DNA of 64,000 nucleotides from Homalodisca vitripennis (taxonomy: Eukaryota; Arthropoda; Insecta; Hemiptera; Cicadellidae), in assembly GCF_021130785.1 (NCBI RefSeq), contig NW_025778963.1, forward strand, positions 1-64,000. The letters are read 5' to 3'. Positions 33,345 to 43,094 of the stretch are shown piece by piece. Numbering within the stretch: position 1 is the first letter of the stretch; each line of letters starts with the position of its first letter. A program made the position numbers and the translations under genes. Below the pieces are notes generated by a model that was not told the origin of the DNA, did not search any database, and was given only the letters and a program-made list of their open reading frames with translations.

Positions 33345-33802
33345 TCAAATATATTTTGTTTATTGAATATAAAGATATAAATTATCTAAGTAAATTACTG
33401 TGAAATTTACCTCTGCAATTGTGAAAAAATTCATTAAATTTACTATGTACATTATAATCAAAGTTTTCTAAATTCCCAGTAACATCATATCAAACAACAT
33501 TATGATTCGACACATTGTGGATATTTTGGGTTACTTGCATAGATTCAGTCCCGTCTGATGAATTTTCTGATTCCACACGTTGAGAGTGACCATATGAGGA
33601 GTGAGGTTGTTCACTAATACGAGTTAACATTAGAATTATCTATTCGACGTCTTTTATTACTTACAGTCACATCACACACACTTTCTGAAGATGATTCACT
33701 GTCAGGAACAAACTCATCATCTATATCACTATCATATGACGGTGATGAGCTTTCATAGTTATCTATGTATATATCATCACTTCTAATATCGGTTTTATCC
33801 AT
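33345..33802 (-). pseudogene. piggyBac transposase N-terminal fragment (PB4)
   Basis: The ATG at 33802 opens MDKTDIRSDDIYIDNYESSS followed by an acidic Ser/Asp-rich stretch and a basic patch (SNKRRRIDNS), the usual start of piggyBac transposases. The open frame ends at 33614 and degenerate sequence continues to the solo LTR. No catalytic region is present. The call rests on composition and resemblance to PB1, PB2 and PB3 N-termini, so it is moderate. Confidence 0.5.
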
Positions 33803-33964
33803 ATTATTTAAAATTAGAACTAAATATACAATCTCCAAATTGAAATGAAAACATAAACACAGCACCAAAGAAGCAGTAACAGCACGTGGTTGGTTTTAGA
33901 ACAGCTGGCCAGTCAGAATGTGGTGGGGGTACAGTGTGGCCAACTTTCACAAACCAACAACACC

Positions 33965-34050
33965 TGGCACTTACCCAACGAGCTCCTCACGCGTATGTTT
34001 AATGCGGTGATCAATGTAGGCGGATAGAAAGAGTGGGGGCAGAGCCGAGC
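33965..34050. repeat. Short repeat, inverted copy at 48405-48492
   Basis: Contains ACGAGCTCCTCACGCGTATG, TTTAATG, GGTGATCAATG and AGAAAGAGTGGGGG, matching in reverse complement the block at 48405-48492. It is GC-rich relative to its surroundings. It could be the end of a dispersed element. No ORF. Confidence 0.7.
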
Positions 34051-35165
34051 AGTACCGATAAATCCCGAAAATTCCTGACAAACCCTGTAAATGCGGCTGA
34101 TAGCGAACTCAGTTCGGAACGGTTCTGATTTATATTATCTTACGAATTAATGAGTCGTTTTTATATCCGAAAATATCTGCAAAACATAGAAATTATATCG
34201 AATTAATTATATTAATATTGAACTTTCTTTATAACTCCAAAGACACTTTACAAAATGTGAGATGGTGCACAACGAATAAAATGTCATAATCTCATCATAT
34301 TTTGCATATAGGCTTAAAATGACGGTAAATATATTTTTTGTGCTATTGGAATATATTCAAATTAATAGGGCAAAAGCAACATATTATATTGTGGAGTCCT
34401 TAATTGGTAGTAAATAAATTAATAATTACGCTACAAAATCTGTAATAAACTAAGGGGACTAATAAAGAAACTTGCTAGTAAATATTCAACCAAAAACATA
34501 ATTTTGAAATATGACAAAATCAATGACAACTACCTGACTTGAATACCTAACATAGCACGTGACATCATTAATAAATACAACATTTTCCTAATTATATTAT
34601 ATTACTGTAACTGACAAATTCAGTTTAAGATCATATAATTATGAGTATAAGTTTGGTTTACAATTTTTAAACACTTATATTTATGTAAGAAATATTACAC
34701 TTATAGTACAGAAATATTTATGTAATACAGATGATGAAAATAATTTAGTCCTACTGATCTTTAATGCTACGAATATACAAATTTATGATACAATTACAAT
34801 TACACAAATTTATATAATTTATTGAAGTCTGCCATTGTCACTCAGAAGGCTTAAGTCTAGGCAAATTTCTAACTTTTTCTCCTCAGTGAGGTCTCTCTGC
34901 GAGGGTTTTGTGTTCTTTTTGGTGGAAAGATAACGTCTCTGTAACCAGCTAAATGAAAATGTGGTTCCTGTTATTGTAACTCTAGTGGTTATTCTGTGGT
35001 TATTTAAAACTCTGGTATTTATACGTTTTAATCTGAAAGCAATTTCATCTTTACAGTACCCATTACAAAATCAATTTCTCCAACTTACCTTTGGAAGTTA
35101 TTGGCCGTAGATTAACATTACATTTAATGAGAAACACTTAAAATTATTTAGTTTAAACATATATA
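34051..35165. other. AT-rich sequence, no gene recognised
   Basis: About 1.1 kb with no conserved coding motif in any frame and no obvious terminal repeats. Confidence 0.5.
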
Positions 35166-35167
35166 TA

Positions 35168-36512
35168 CAGGGTGCGGCAAAACAAACAGTGCAGTTTTGA
35201 AGTGGTATTAAAGAAAATCGGTACGAGTTATGAAAATGTGGTTTATTTTGCTTGAATAAGTACATTACCACCACCCCATTTTTTTCTGTTAAGATTTGAA
35301 GATCACATCAGAAAGATGGCGTCCTCCAGAAGCAATGCACTGATGTAGGCGATTTCTGAAGTTTTCCACTGAATTTTGGCACATATTGATTGGAATGGCG
35401 GTGATTTCCTCTCTAATACGGATCTTGAGTTCTTCCAAGTTGTGAGGACGATGCCGAAAAACCTTGTCCTTGAGATAACCCCACAGGAAAAAAATCGCAA
35501 ATGCTCAAATCAGGTGATCTTGCAGGCCACCGCAGGTCACCCCTCAGAGACACGAGACGCGCAGGAAACATCTGCCGCAATTTCGTCCATGAAACATGTG
35601 CTGTGTGGGCCGTAGCCCCATCTTGTCTAATCTTGTTGGAACCAAATATCCTCAAGATGTTGTTCTTCAACCAACTGATTCAATTCTGGCTAAAAAAAAA
35701 AATCTTGCAGCATCGAAACGTAACGCTGAGCGGTCACGGTTGTTGTAAGCCCATCCTCCTCAAAGAAGTAGGGTCCAATAACACCAAATTTGGAAATCGC
35801 ACACCATACAGTCACTTTCGGGGAATGGAGAGGTCGCTCATTAACTTGTTGTGGGGTTCTGTCCGACCAATAACGGAAATTCCGTTTATTAACTGAACCT
35901 GACAGGTGGAAATGGGCTTCATCACTACTGAAGAAGGTTGACCTTGGTGGGATACGTTCTAAAATTTCTTGAGCGCAATTCACGCGGTGTTGAAAGTCTG
36001 GAGGCATTAACTTCTGAACCAACATAATTTTATAGGGGTGGAAGAATAAATCTTTGTGTAAAATCCTCCTAACAGAGCGATCAGACATGTTTAACGCAGT
36101 TGCGTGTTTCCGGGCAGAGCGTGTTGGTGATTGTTCAACAGCTGCCCTCACTACTGCGACGTTTTCGGGAGTTCTCGCTGTTTTTGGTCTTCCCATACCT
36201 TTAGGCCTTTGTGTTGAACCAGTTTCTTCCAACGCACGAACCCAACTTGCAATAACATTGCGATGTGGAACGGGATCATTACGCGGAATGTTAAAGTGCA
36301 CTCGGAACGCTCGTTGAGTCGTGATGTAAGAACGGCCACTTTCAAAAAAACGTGCGAACGGCAAAGCCGCGATGCTCTCCGCTCCAAACCATTGCTACGA
36401 CTGAAAACGGGGTGAGTGACCGAATGCAGTGAGCCCCCTCCCCGGCTCCTACCCCCACCAAAGCGGATGTAGAAGCCCATCACAACTGCACTGTTTGTTT
36501 TGCCGCACCCTG
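35168..36512 (-). mobile_element. Tc1/mariner-superfamily element, 1,345 bp
   Basis: Inverted ends CAGGGTGCGGCAAAACAAAC on the left and its exact complement on the right, bordered by TA (35166-35167 and 36513-36514). It encodes one transposase on the minus strand (35303-36364) with a break at an A homopolymer. Distinct from the mariner at 30176-31502 in ends and protein. Confidence 0.93.
35303..36364 (-). pseudogene. Tc1/mariner transposase (DDxD type), frameshifted
   Basis: The frame 35690-36364 (225 residues) starts MPFARFFESGRSYITTQRAF and contains paired helix-turn-helix regions (NVIASWVRALEETGS, SARKHATALNMSDRSVRRIL). FFSSDEAHFHLSG gives the first catalytic Asp. A frameshift in the A run at 35692-35701 leads to QDGATAHTAHVSW (second Asp) and WPARSPDLSICDFF (third, an Asp), about 36 residues later. 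This is near the DD37D spacing of maT-like elements, but the spacing crosses damaged sequence. Confidence 0.88.
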
Positions 36513-36649
36513 TAGTACACACACCACACCATTGCTCCTGTCCGATGAGACGTTCTGAAAATTATTGATTGTTAGTTCTGAGCTATTTATAATTTTGGAG
36601 GGAAGACCAGTCCATTTTGGGATGAAACGGAAGTGGCTGGATAGTTGGC

Positions 36650-36952
36650 CTACTTTAGGGGGTCGGATTCAAAAATATACCGTCCCCTCTGTGAGTGTGG
36701 CGGTTTTAAAACTGCCAAAACGTAATCCTTGTTAAATGGGAACTCATCAGGCACATTGGGAAAATAAAAAATATTGTCACATTTACTGGACTGCCGAAGG
36801 AATGTCCCAATAAATTCTGCATCTTCGATTCCTAAAACCTTCCCAATAAAAACCTTTACCCCCTTATCATACGTAAATCTCACTTTCACCCAGTCTCCTT
36901 CACTGATGCACTCCGCTAAATCTTCAGAACGCTCTTCATCGCTCTTTTCCAT
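36650..36952 (-). pseudogene. PG4 C-terminal SH3/Tudor-like module
   Basis: A 100-residue frame starting MEKSDEERSEDLAECISEGD. GDWVKVRFTYDKGVKVFIGK, then FIGTFLRQSSKCDNIFYFP and FPFNKDYVLAVL have the look of a small beta-barrel (SH3/Tudor-like) module. It is probably the continuation of the transposase: a single frameshift near 36960 separates it from the stop at 36988. PG5 carries a comparable module. The domain name is an inference from pattern only. Confidence 0.6.
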
Positions 36953-36987
36953 ATCAAAACTTCTTCATTAGAATCATAATTAGAAAA

Positions 36988-38112
36988 TTATTGATTGTCT
37001 GGTACATCTTCGTTTTCAGATCTTTCATTTTCTGTTTCTTCCTCGTCAGGGTCATCAAAATCTGCAAGAGTGACGCTGCGGCCAGCCGGAATGTTCAGTT
37101 TCTTTTTTCGGCCTACTGCTTGTTTTTCACTCCCATCACCATAACGCATCTCTTTCAAGAAAGTTGTTAAACTGTCATTTACACTAGTGCTGCTGTTAGC
37201 CTGACTGCCATCAACATCTTCATCCTCACACAGCTCAGGGGGCAGCCGGTCCAACACACGTTTTCGGTTAAGAGGAAGAATTCCTGCCTTGTCAAAACCT
37301 GCAATGATGTCTTTCTGTAAGTTAGGCTCTAGTTTTTGTAGGGCTTTCCTCACATGAGATGGAAAATATCTCTTATCAAAGGCATTGCTATTCCTTTCAT
37401 GAAATTTTGCTTCTTCCATAACATTACGCCAGCATTTTTTCATGGGACCGAACAGTGCTATATTCAGGGGCTGCGTCAAATGGGTTGAATTAGCCGGCAG
37501 AAAAACAAACTGGATGTTGTTTTGTTCACTTAGCCGAATAACAATCGGTGACAACCGGTTGTCACCTATTACAACTTTTTTCCCATTTGATCTGCGACAG
37601 TACGGGATGACAACTCTCTGAAACCAATCTAAAAATGTGTTTCCGTCAATCCAACCTGACTTGTTGCGGTTGTAAAAGCATCCTGGAGGTCCACCTTGGC
37701 ACCATAAATCGTACAAGTTAGTGGCTTTATAAATTATGTAAGGAGCCAGCATTTTGCCAGAAGCAGTGGCAGCAAACATCACAGACACATTGCTCTTACT
37801 TTCGTTCATAACTCGCTCAGGGTATTTACAACCCCTTTTAAAAATTAGTTCGCGACGGCCTGGGTCATCGGACAACGCAGTCTCATCATAATTGATTATC
37901 ATATCGGGAGGAACATCTGTAACAGTGTCCTTGAACTCATCAAAATAGTCATTGATTACTTTTGGAGATAATTTCGCTCTACTTCTTTTAATGTTTTGGC
38001 ACATTCTTTGGACAGAATGGCCTTGTGTCTTGATAAAAACCCATCAGCCTAGTCTGCACCAGGAAAGTTATTTTTAAATTTTGATACATTCTTCCCTTCT
38101 CTATCCAAATGA
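36988..38112 (-). pseudogene. PG4 pogo transposase, catalytic part
   Basis: The open frame 36988-38004 (338 residues) plus upstream shifted sequence to 38112. INYDETALSDDPGRRELIFK contains the first catalytic Asp. NVSVMFAATASGKMLAPYII, GGPPGCFYNRNKSGWIDG and VVIGDNRLSP (second position, reading GDNR where GDNxxSH is usual) follow. FLPANSTHLTQPLNIALFGP has Asn where the third catalytic Asp (PLD) normally sits. FDKAGILPLNRKRVL is the post-catalytic block, then an acidic tail. Loss of the third Asp suggests a dead enzyme. Confidence 0.87.
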
Positions 38113-38498
38113 TAGGGTCGGTCGGGGTAAAATGGGTACAAAAACATGCTCTTTTTAACTTTAAGGCCTTTTAAAAAGTTTCTTGAAATAATTACAAAAT
38201 AATTACAGGTTCCAGCTTATCATTGTGACCTCTTAGAATAGTTTAATATGTAATAAAAGTTAATAAACTATTTAGTATAAAAGTAATTATTTTTTTTATA
38301 GTATACCTATTTTACCCCATGGTTTGGGGGAAAAACGGGTATAGTAATGTTTTCATAGTAAAACACAATAATTACAAGTGCTGTACTTATTTTACCCCAG
38401 TATTTGTGTAAAGTAGGCACAGTAAAAATAACTAATGAAATATTTTGGTCACAAAAAATTTATTATTACTAAAAATATCAGTTAGACAAGTAATTTAT

Positions 38499-39480
38499 TT
38501 AAAAAATTAAAACATAGAAACAGTTCGTTGAGAGGGGCACTTCACACAAACTTGAAAAATCTTCCATTATAATCTGTACAGAAAAAACATTAGAAATTTG
38601 TCCTAAATCAACCCACTCAATGTCTTCTTTATCAGGAAAAATGTAACGCTCTCCTTCACCTTTGCATTTTGTCAAAAACTTTACGGAATATCGCTCCTTG
38701 TTGCGAAGATCTTGTGCAGTAATTTGTCCCCTGTACTCCTTCACAACCGTGCCACATTCACTTTGGTAGTTTTATACCTACCCATGATCCTACAGTGGGT
38801 TCAGTAGGTTTACGTTTTTTTTTAGGTAGGCTGCTTTCATCGTCACTTTCTGCCGTATCAAATAAGCGTTTAGTAGCTCTAGGTTTTTTTTGCGGCTTTG
38901 CTTGGACCAATCCAGGCTCTTGTTTTTATTGTTTTTCCTAAGGCTGTAATGGGTTTAGGCCTATTAGTTTTACTTTTTATTTTCTCTTTTCTGGCATCTT
39001 CTTCTTCTTTCAGTCTGTCCATTACTTCATTTGTTGTCATTACTTCACCACAACTTCCTTGAACTCGTCGCCTTTTTGTCTTAGAATTTTTCAATGCATC
39101 TTTTACACTTGATGACTGTTCAGGTGACAATGTACTTAAAATTGCTCTCTCAGTTTCTTCATTGGTGAAGGAGAAATTTCAGGTAGGCCTGCTACAGAAC
39201 TTGATGGGCCGGGTAAATCTTGTACAGGATTAGCTAACTTTAATCCAGTGGGTTCTGGTCGGCCAATGGGTGCCTCTGCGATGTCTTTGGGTGTTTCGAT
39301 GGAGTTTTGCTTAGGTTGTGCTCCACTTTGTAAGTCCATTGGCCTAGTTGGTTGTACTGAAACAAATCCTTTTTTCTAAAACAGAGACTTATTCACAGGA
39401 TAGATCCCAGAGCCCTTAAAACCACCAATAATGTGCTCAGATTTGAATGAAGTCGATACCAGTTTTTACTTAGAAGACTT
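38499..39480 (-). pseudogene. PG5 transposase tail with SH3/Tudor-like module
   Basis: After the catalytic part, shifted frames give a Pro-rich linker (39136-39339, with QDLPGPSSSVAGLPEISPSP), a charged segment (38879-39130, RLKEEEDARKEKIKSK) and a C-terminal module (38499-38800) reading VGSWVGIKL, GQITAQDLRNKERYSVKFL and ERYIFPDKEDIEWVDLG. This resembles the PG4 C-terminal module and not the PHD-like fingers of PG1 and PG2. Frameshifts prevent a single reading frame. Confidence 0.65.
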
Positions 39481-39499
39481 GGAAAAACAGCCTTGTCAC

Positions 39500-40549
39500 A
39501 TTTTTAAGCCGCGGATTCACGATACCAGTTCTTCAAAATTTCTCTCCACGCACTTTTTCATAGGAGCAAATACCCCAACATCCAATGGCTGAAGTGCATG
39601 GGATGTATTTGGGGGCAAACACAGAAGAATAATGTCATTGTCTCTTGCCACTCGGGTTACGTTATAGGTCAAGTGACTTCCATGTCCGTTCAAACAAGAC
39701 AAGAACTGGTTTTTCAAGATTTTTTGTCTGATTTGCAAAATTAATGAGCCATTTCTCAAAAATGAAATCTTGCATCCAGCCAGACTGTGTGACTCCATAG
39801 AGTGCACCTGGCGGTCCTCCTTGAACCCAAGTACTTTGCAAATCTCCCTGTCCTTTAAAAACAACACAAGGTGGGTAGCGTTCACCGGATGCACTGGCTA
39901 CAAAAAGAACACTGTATTGCAGTCTGCCAGCTCCTCCTGATCTTGAATAGGACACCTTTTGCACTTTTAGGGACAAAGACCTTACCCTTAGTGGGATCTG
40001 TGCCTAGGCCAGTTTCGTCCAAGTTGAAAATACGTTCTGGGTGATTTTCTAACCCATTTTCCACAAGAACTTGCTCATAAATTTTAAAAAACTCATCTAC
40101 CACAAACTGAGACAGTCCTTCAGCCCTTGCTTTTGTTAATATTTCGGGTTTCCGTTTTGATAGTTCATGTGCCACCTTTTTTCAAACCCTCTTAAAAAGT
40201 CATACCCTGGCATATCGTCCTTGAATGGCGTCTTTCTACCCACTGATTTTACATAGCTACACACCATATATTGCAAGTCTTTTCTATCTAGTGGATAACC
40301 ACATTTTGCTGCATACAATAAAGCCTCCACAATATAGTTCTCCTCTTCTTTTGATAGCACTGTTGCCTTTCCAGAACCAGGAGTTTTAGGAGGATTTTCA
40401 CTCCACCGCCGAAGGGTTTCATAAGGAATGTTATATTTTCTTGCTGCAGCATATACTGAGCTTCCATTGTCAACTTCCTTTACTGCTTCCTTCAAAGAAT
40501 CTTCATACATTATTTTTGGGTTTTTTTTCTTTATGTATGTGCGTGGCAT
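39500..40549 (-). pseudogene. PG5 pogo transposase, DNA-binding and catalytic domains
   Basis: Start MPRTYIKKKNPKIMYEDSLK at 40549 just after a splice-acceptor-like site. The helix-turn-helix (SSVYAAARKYNIPYETLRRW) and CENP-B-like region (GYPLDRKDLQYMVCSYVKS, GYDFLRGFEKRW) are in the first frame. The second frame gives FNLDETGLGTDPTKGKV (first Asp). A third gives VLFVASASGERYPPCVVFKG, GGPPGALYGVTQSGW, and after another shift LPPNTSHALQPLDVGVFAP (third Asp). The second Asp block is shifted near 39680 (GHGSH). Confidence 0.88.
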
Positions 40550-40986
40550 GATCTAAAACAAAAAAGTGAGGTTAGTTTTCAGTTTTTAAAATATTATACC
40601 TATTTTACCCCATGTTAACAAATTATGAATAGCATAAAACCTATTAAACTTTAAAACATTAAACAAGTTTAAAAGTTAAAGTATATATGTGTAATGTATA
40701 CATACCTGAATTTTGAAACTTCTATTTGATTAGGTTAACTTTTAACAATGTCATCAGTTAGGTTGTCTTGGTTACACTGACTCCTGTGAACATATGTTTT
40801 TTTCATTTTAAGAAGCTACCAGCAGTTTAGCCAACTCACTTTCAGTATAATATCATATAAGATGATGTTATACATTTATGGTATTTTTTTCTGATCCAAA
40901 ACATCAATAACTCAAGTTTTATAATATAAAATAATGTTTTATACCCGTTTCACCCCAGTATACCCATTTTACCCCGACCGACCCTA

Positions 40987-41302
40987 CTTAACAAAACACC
41001 GGACATCAAATGTACTCAGAGGATAACCCCATTCACCACACTTAGATAGGCTAGCACTGATTTCTTGCTCTAACTTTGAGTCCAACGCGGTCTGTCCCCC
41101 TTCCCTTTTAAAAGTCAACTCTTGTCCACTTCTTGCTTTTTTTGCGTATCGGTGCAGCGCTGATTTTGAGATTTTAAACTGCTCTTCAGCTTTTCTAATA
41201 GACATGCCTTTTAACCGCGGCATCTAGTGCTCGTTTTATGGCTTCTTCATCAACAGGGCGGTGATGTTTGGCCCTCGGATCTCTTTTATAAGTCCTCGGC
41301 AT
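40987..41302 (-). pseudogene. PG4 pogo transposase N-terminus
   Basis: MPRTYKRDPRAKHHRPVDEE starts at 41302 after a CAG acceptor-like site. After one frameshift near 41225, GMSIRKAEEQFKISKSALHR forms the helix-turn-helix and CGEWGYPLSTFDVRCFVK leads to the PG5 insertion point. It continues in 36988-38112. Confidence 0.8.
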
Positions 41303-41587
41303 CTGAAATCAAACGACACAGATTAGGCTGTCTTAAAAATATACTTTAAGACTGCATAAAAATATCATTATAAAAACATCTAATAAGCAATTTCTTTCAT
41401 TGAAGGTAACCTACGCAACAAACTATTTTATGTTAGATCACTTGGCTTTGACCACAAACAATGTCCCCATTCAATCCTTTTTTTCTTCGAAGTACGCTTT
41501 TTTTGTTTTAAAATTTGTAACATAATAAATTATTATCCTATTTCTACTTATACTACGTTATTTTACTCACCTTGAGGTATTTAAAAA
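41303..41587. other. Upstream region of PG4, no gene
   Basis: AT-rich, no conserved motif. The end of PG4 must lie here, because element R sequence starts abruptly at about 41588 (compare 49757), but I cannot define the terminal repeat. Confidence 0.4.
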
Positions 41588-41664
41588 GGTACCCCAACAC
41601 CTTTTTGGTAACATCTACAGACAACTAGCCTTCCAAATACTACTATATACTATACACATCTCTT

Positions 41665-42127
41665 CTATCTATTTATTTGATCAGATGTAGAAGCTGCTCC
41701 GATCCTTGGAAAATGGTCGGTTATTGACGTCTGGCTCAAAGTTCCTATAGTCATTGCTGAGGCTCCTACATTTTCATTTAAGTATGCTTCTACTTTATTT
41801 TCTAGTTTCTGTACATTTACTTTCCAATGAATATTTTCTTCATTTACTCTCATCCTATTGTCTCTGAACAATTTTCTAATTCACAATAACTACTACATGT
41901 GGAGGCTCTTTCCAGATTTTCAACATTCCTTCTTCTTCTAGGCTGCTAAGGAAATTTTTCTTCTGAATGCCGACCAATTTATATCCGGCTGGGTTCACTT
42001 TTACCACAAGTCCGTGACTTACTGACTTAGATATTGGTTTTGGTGGTAACTTTGTGTTTTTATTGAAACCGTTACAAACGGTTACAATCAGTGGTATCAC
42101 GGCAAAATTAGCAGTTCCAGAACGCAC
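41665..42127 (-). pseudogene. Element R copy A, frame downstream of protease
   Basis: Minus strand: SKSVSHGLVVKVNPAGYKLV, then KIWKEPPHVVVIV and, after a break, RDNRMRVNEENIHWKVNVQK and VEAYLNENVGASAMTIGTL. I do not recognise the family. Copy B has eleven more residues between FLSSL and EEEGML (49995-50219), so copy A carries a 33-bp deletion. A diverged relative is at 61897-62241. Confidence 0.5.
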
Positions 42128-42249
42128 TTTCCTTAACCTTTACAAGTGAAATATTCTCTGTGTGTTTTTATTACAAGTTACGTCAGCAATCTGCATATTT
42201 TAAAATGTATATGCATTAATCAATTTTAATTGTGGAGTTCATACTTTTT

Positions 42250-42745
42250 CTTGATAGTTTATCGCCAACTCTTCCGTCCAGGGAGTATACTAACTCGACC
42301 TTAGAAGTTCTTCCATCTGCTAATCGGAGAGTCGGACAGTTCTCTAGCGGCTGAGAACCAGTTATTCCGCTAATCAACCTTTTCTCATAAAAGGTTTTAC
42401 AGCGGCCCCAGTATCTAATAATGTGAAAAACAACCCGCCAGACAAGACAACTTCAAGGTGCGGTCGGGGGTCGGTCTTATTTTGGCTTTCCCCAATGTCT
42501 CCTACAAAGGTTCTAATCGATTAGCGCCACTTCTTCCATTCCTCGAAGGTCCTGTGACGTCTTCGATCCGCACTCAGGTGACCTCCGTCTGTCTGAGCCG
42601 GTTTTACGTTTCTCGACCTATAGTTACACTTTGCCTTCAAGACACCCTTGACCTTACAATAAAAGCACCGTACGACTGAATGACGTCGACAAAACCTCGC
42701 GAGATGCCCACACTTCCCCAGCACGGATTCCGGTCGCAGTCCCAT
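42250..42745 (-). pseudogene. Element R copy A, zinc-knuckle and protease region
   Basis: The frame 42521-42745 reads GKCGHLARFCRRHSVVRCFY and CKVKGVLKAKC, a degenerate pair of CCHC-type knuckles. The second is CFYCKVKGVLKAKC, with the usual His replaced by Val. About 90 bp further, GGLFFTLLDTGAAVKPF gives the DTG active site of a retropepsin. After a frameshift PTLRLADGRTSKVELVYSLD continues the protease fold. The order knuckle then protease is that of gag-pro in LTR retroelements. Confidence 0.7.
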
Positions 42746-42877
42746 TGATTGACGTGCTCTCGGCGATCATCGCCATGGTCAAGCTCTCGGTTACGGCACC
42801 AGAGCCTTTTAGGCGTACAGCTAGACTCGCTGTCATCTTATTACTACCGCCGGGCTGGAATCTTGGGTAAACTGTCG

Positions 42878-43094
42878 TTACAGAGGTTCATTTCCAGCCT
42901 CGGTTTCACGTACTTGGTTTAAAGCCGTTACATGAGGCCTGGCGAGTATATAGGGCTGCTCTACTACTACCGGGTTTAAAGTCCGATCGAATTTCCTTTT
43001 GTGAAAGTATGCGATTTCGGGCAACAGTGATACTAAAGGTGGTGGTCGAAAGCTACTCTTGTCCTTGACATAGGTTATAAGCTGTTTTCTGGGT
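42878..43094 (-). pseudogene. Element R copy A, Gag-like segment before the knuckle
   Basis: The frame 42878-43099 reads LITYVKDKSSFRPPPLVSLL, AYFHKRKFDRTLNPVVVEQP and ARPHVTALNQVRE. It lies between the 93-bp array and the zinc-knuckle region on the minus strand, so by position it would be Gag. It has no domain I recognise. Confidence 0.4.

Larger units (their letters stand above)
38115..40984 (-). mobile_element. pogo element PG5, 2,870 bp
   Basis: Perfect inverted ends GGGTCGGTCGGGGTAAAATG (extending a further four bases, GGTA) and TA on both sides (38113-38114 and 40985-40986). The motif TATTTTACCCCA or close variants recurs several times inside each end (for example 38305-38325, 38387-38400, 40597-40612, 40945-40957). 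The transposase is on the minus strand with frameshifts. It is inserted in PG4. Confidence 0.94.
36650..41302 (-). mobile_element. pogo element PG4, split by PG5
   Basis: Minus-strand pogo gene whose N-terminus (40987-41302) and catalytic part (36988-38112) are separated by the 2.87-kb PG5 insertion. Removing PG5 rejoins STFDVRCFVK to LDREGKNVSKFKNNFPGADW, the CENP-B-like domain. I could not find convincing terminal repeats, so the outer boundaries given are those of the coding parts. Confidence 0.75.

Noticed and set aside
36364..36522. Second gene 36151-36522 in the mariner-like element
   Set aside because: It is an alternate frame overlapping the transposase start and the right inverted repeat.
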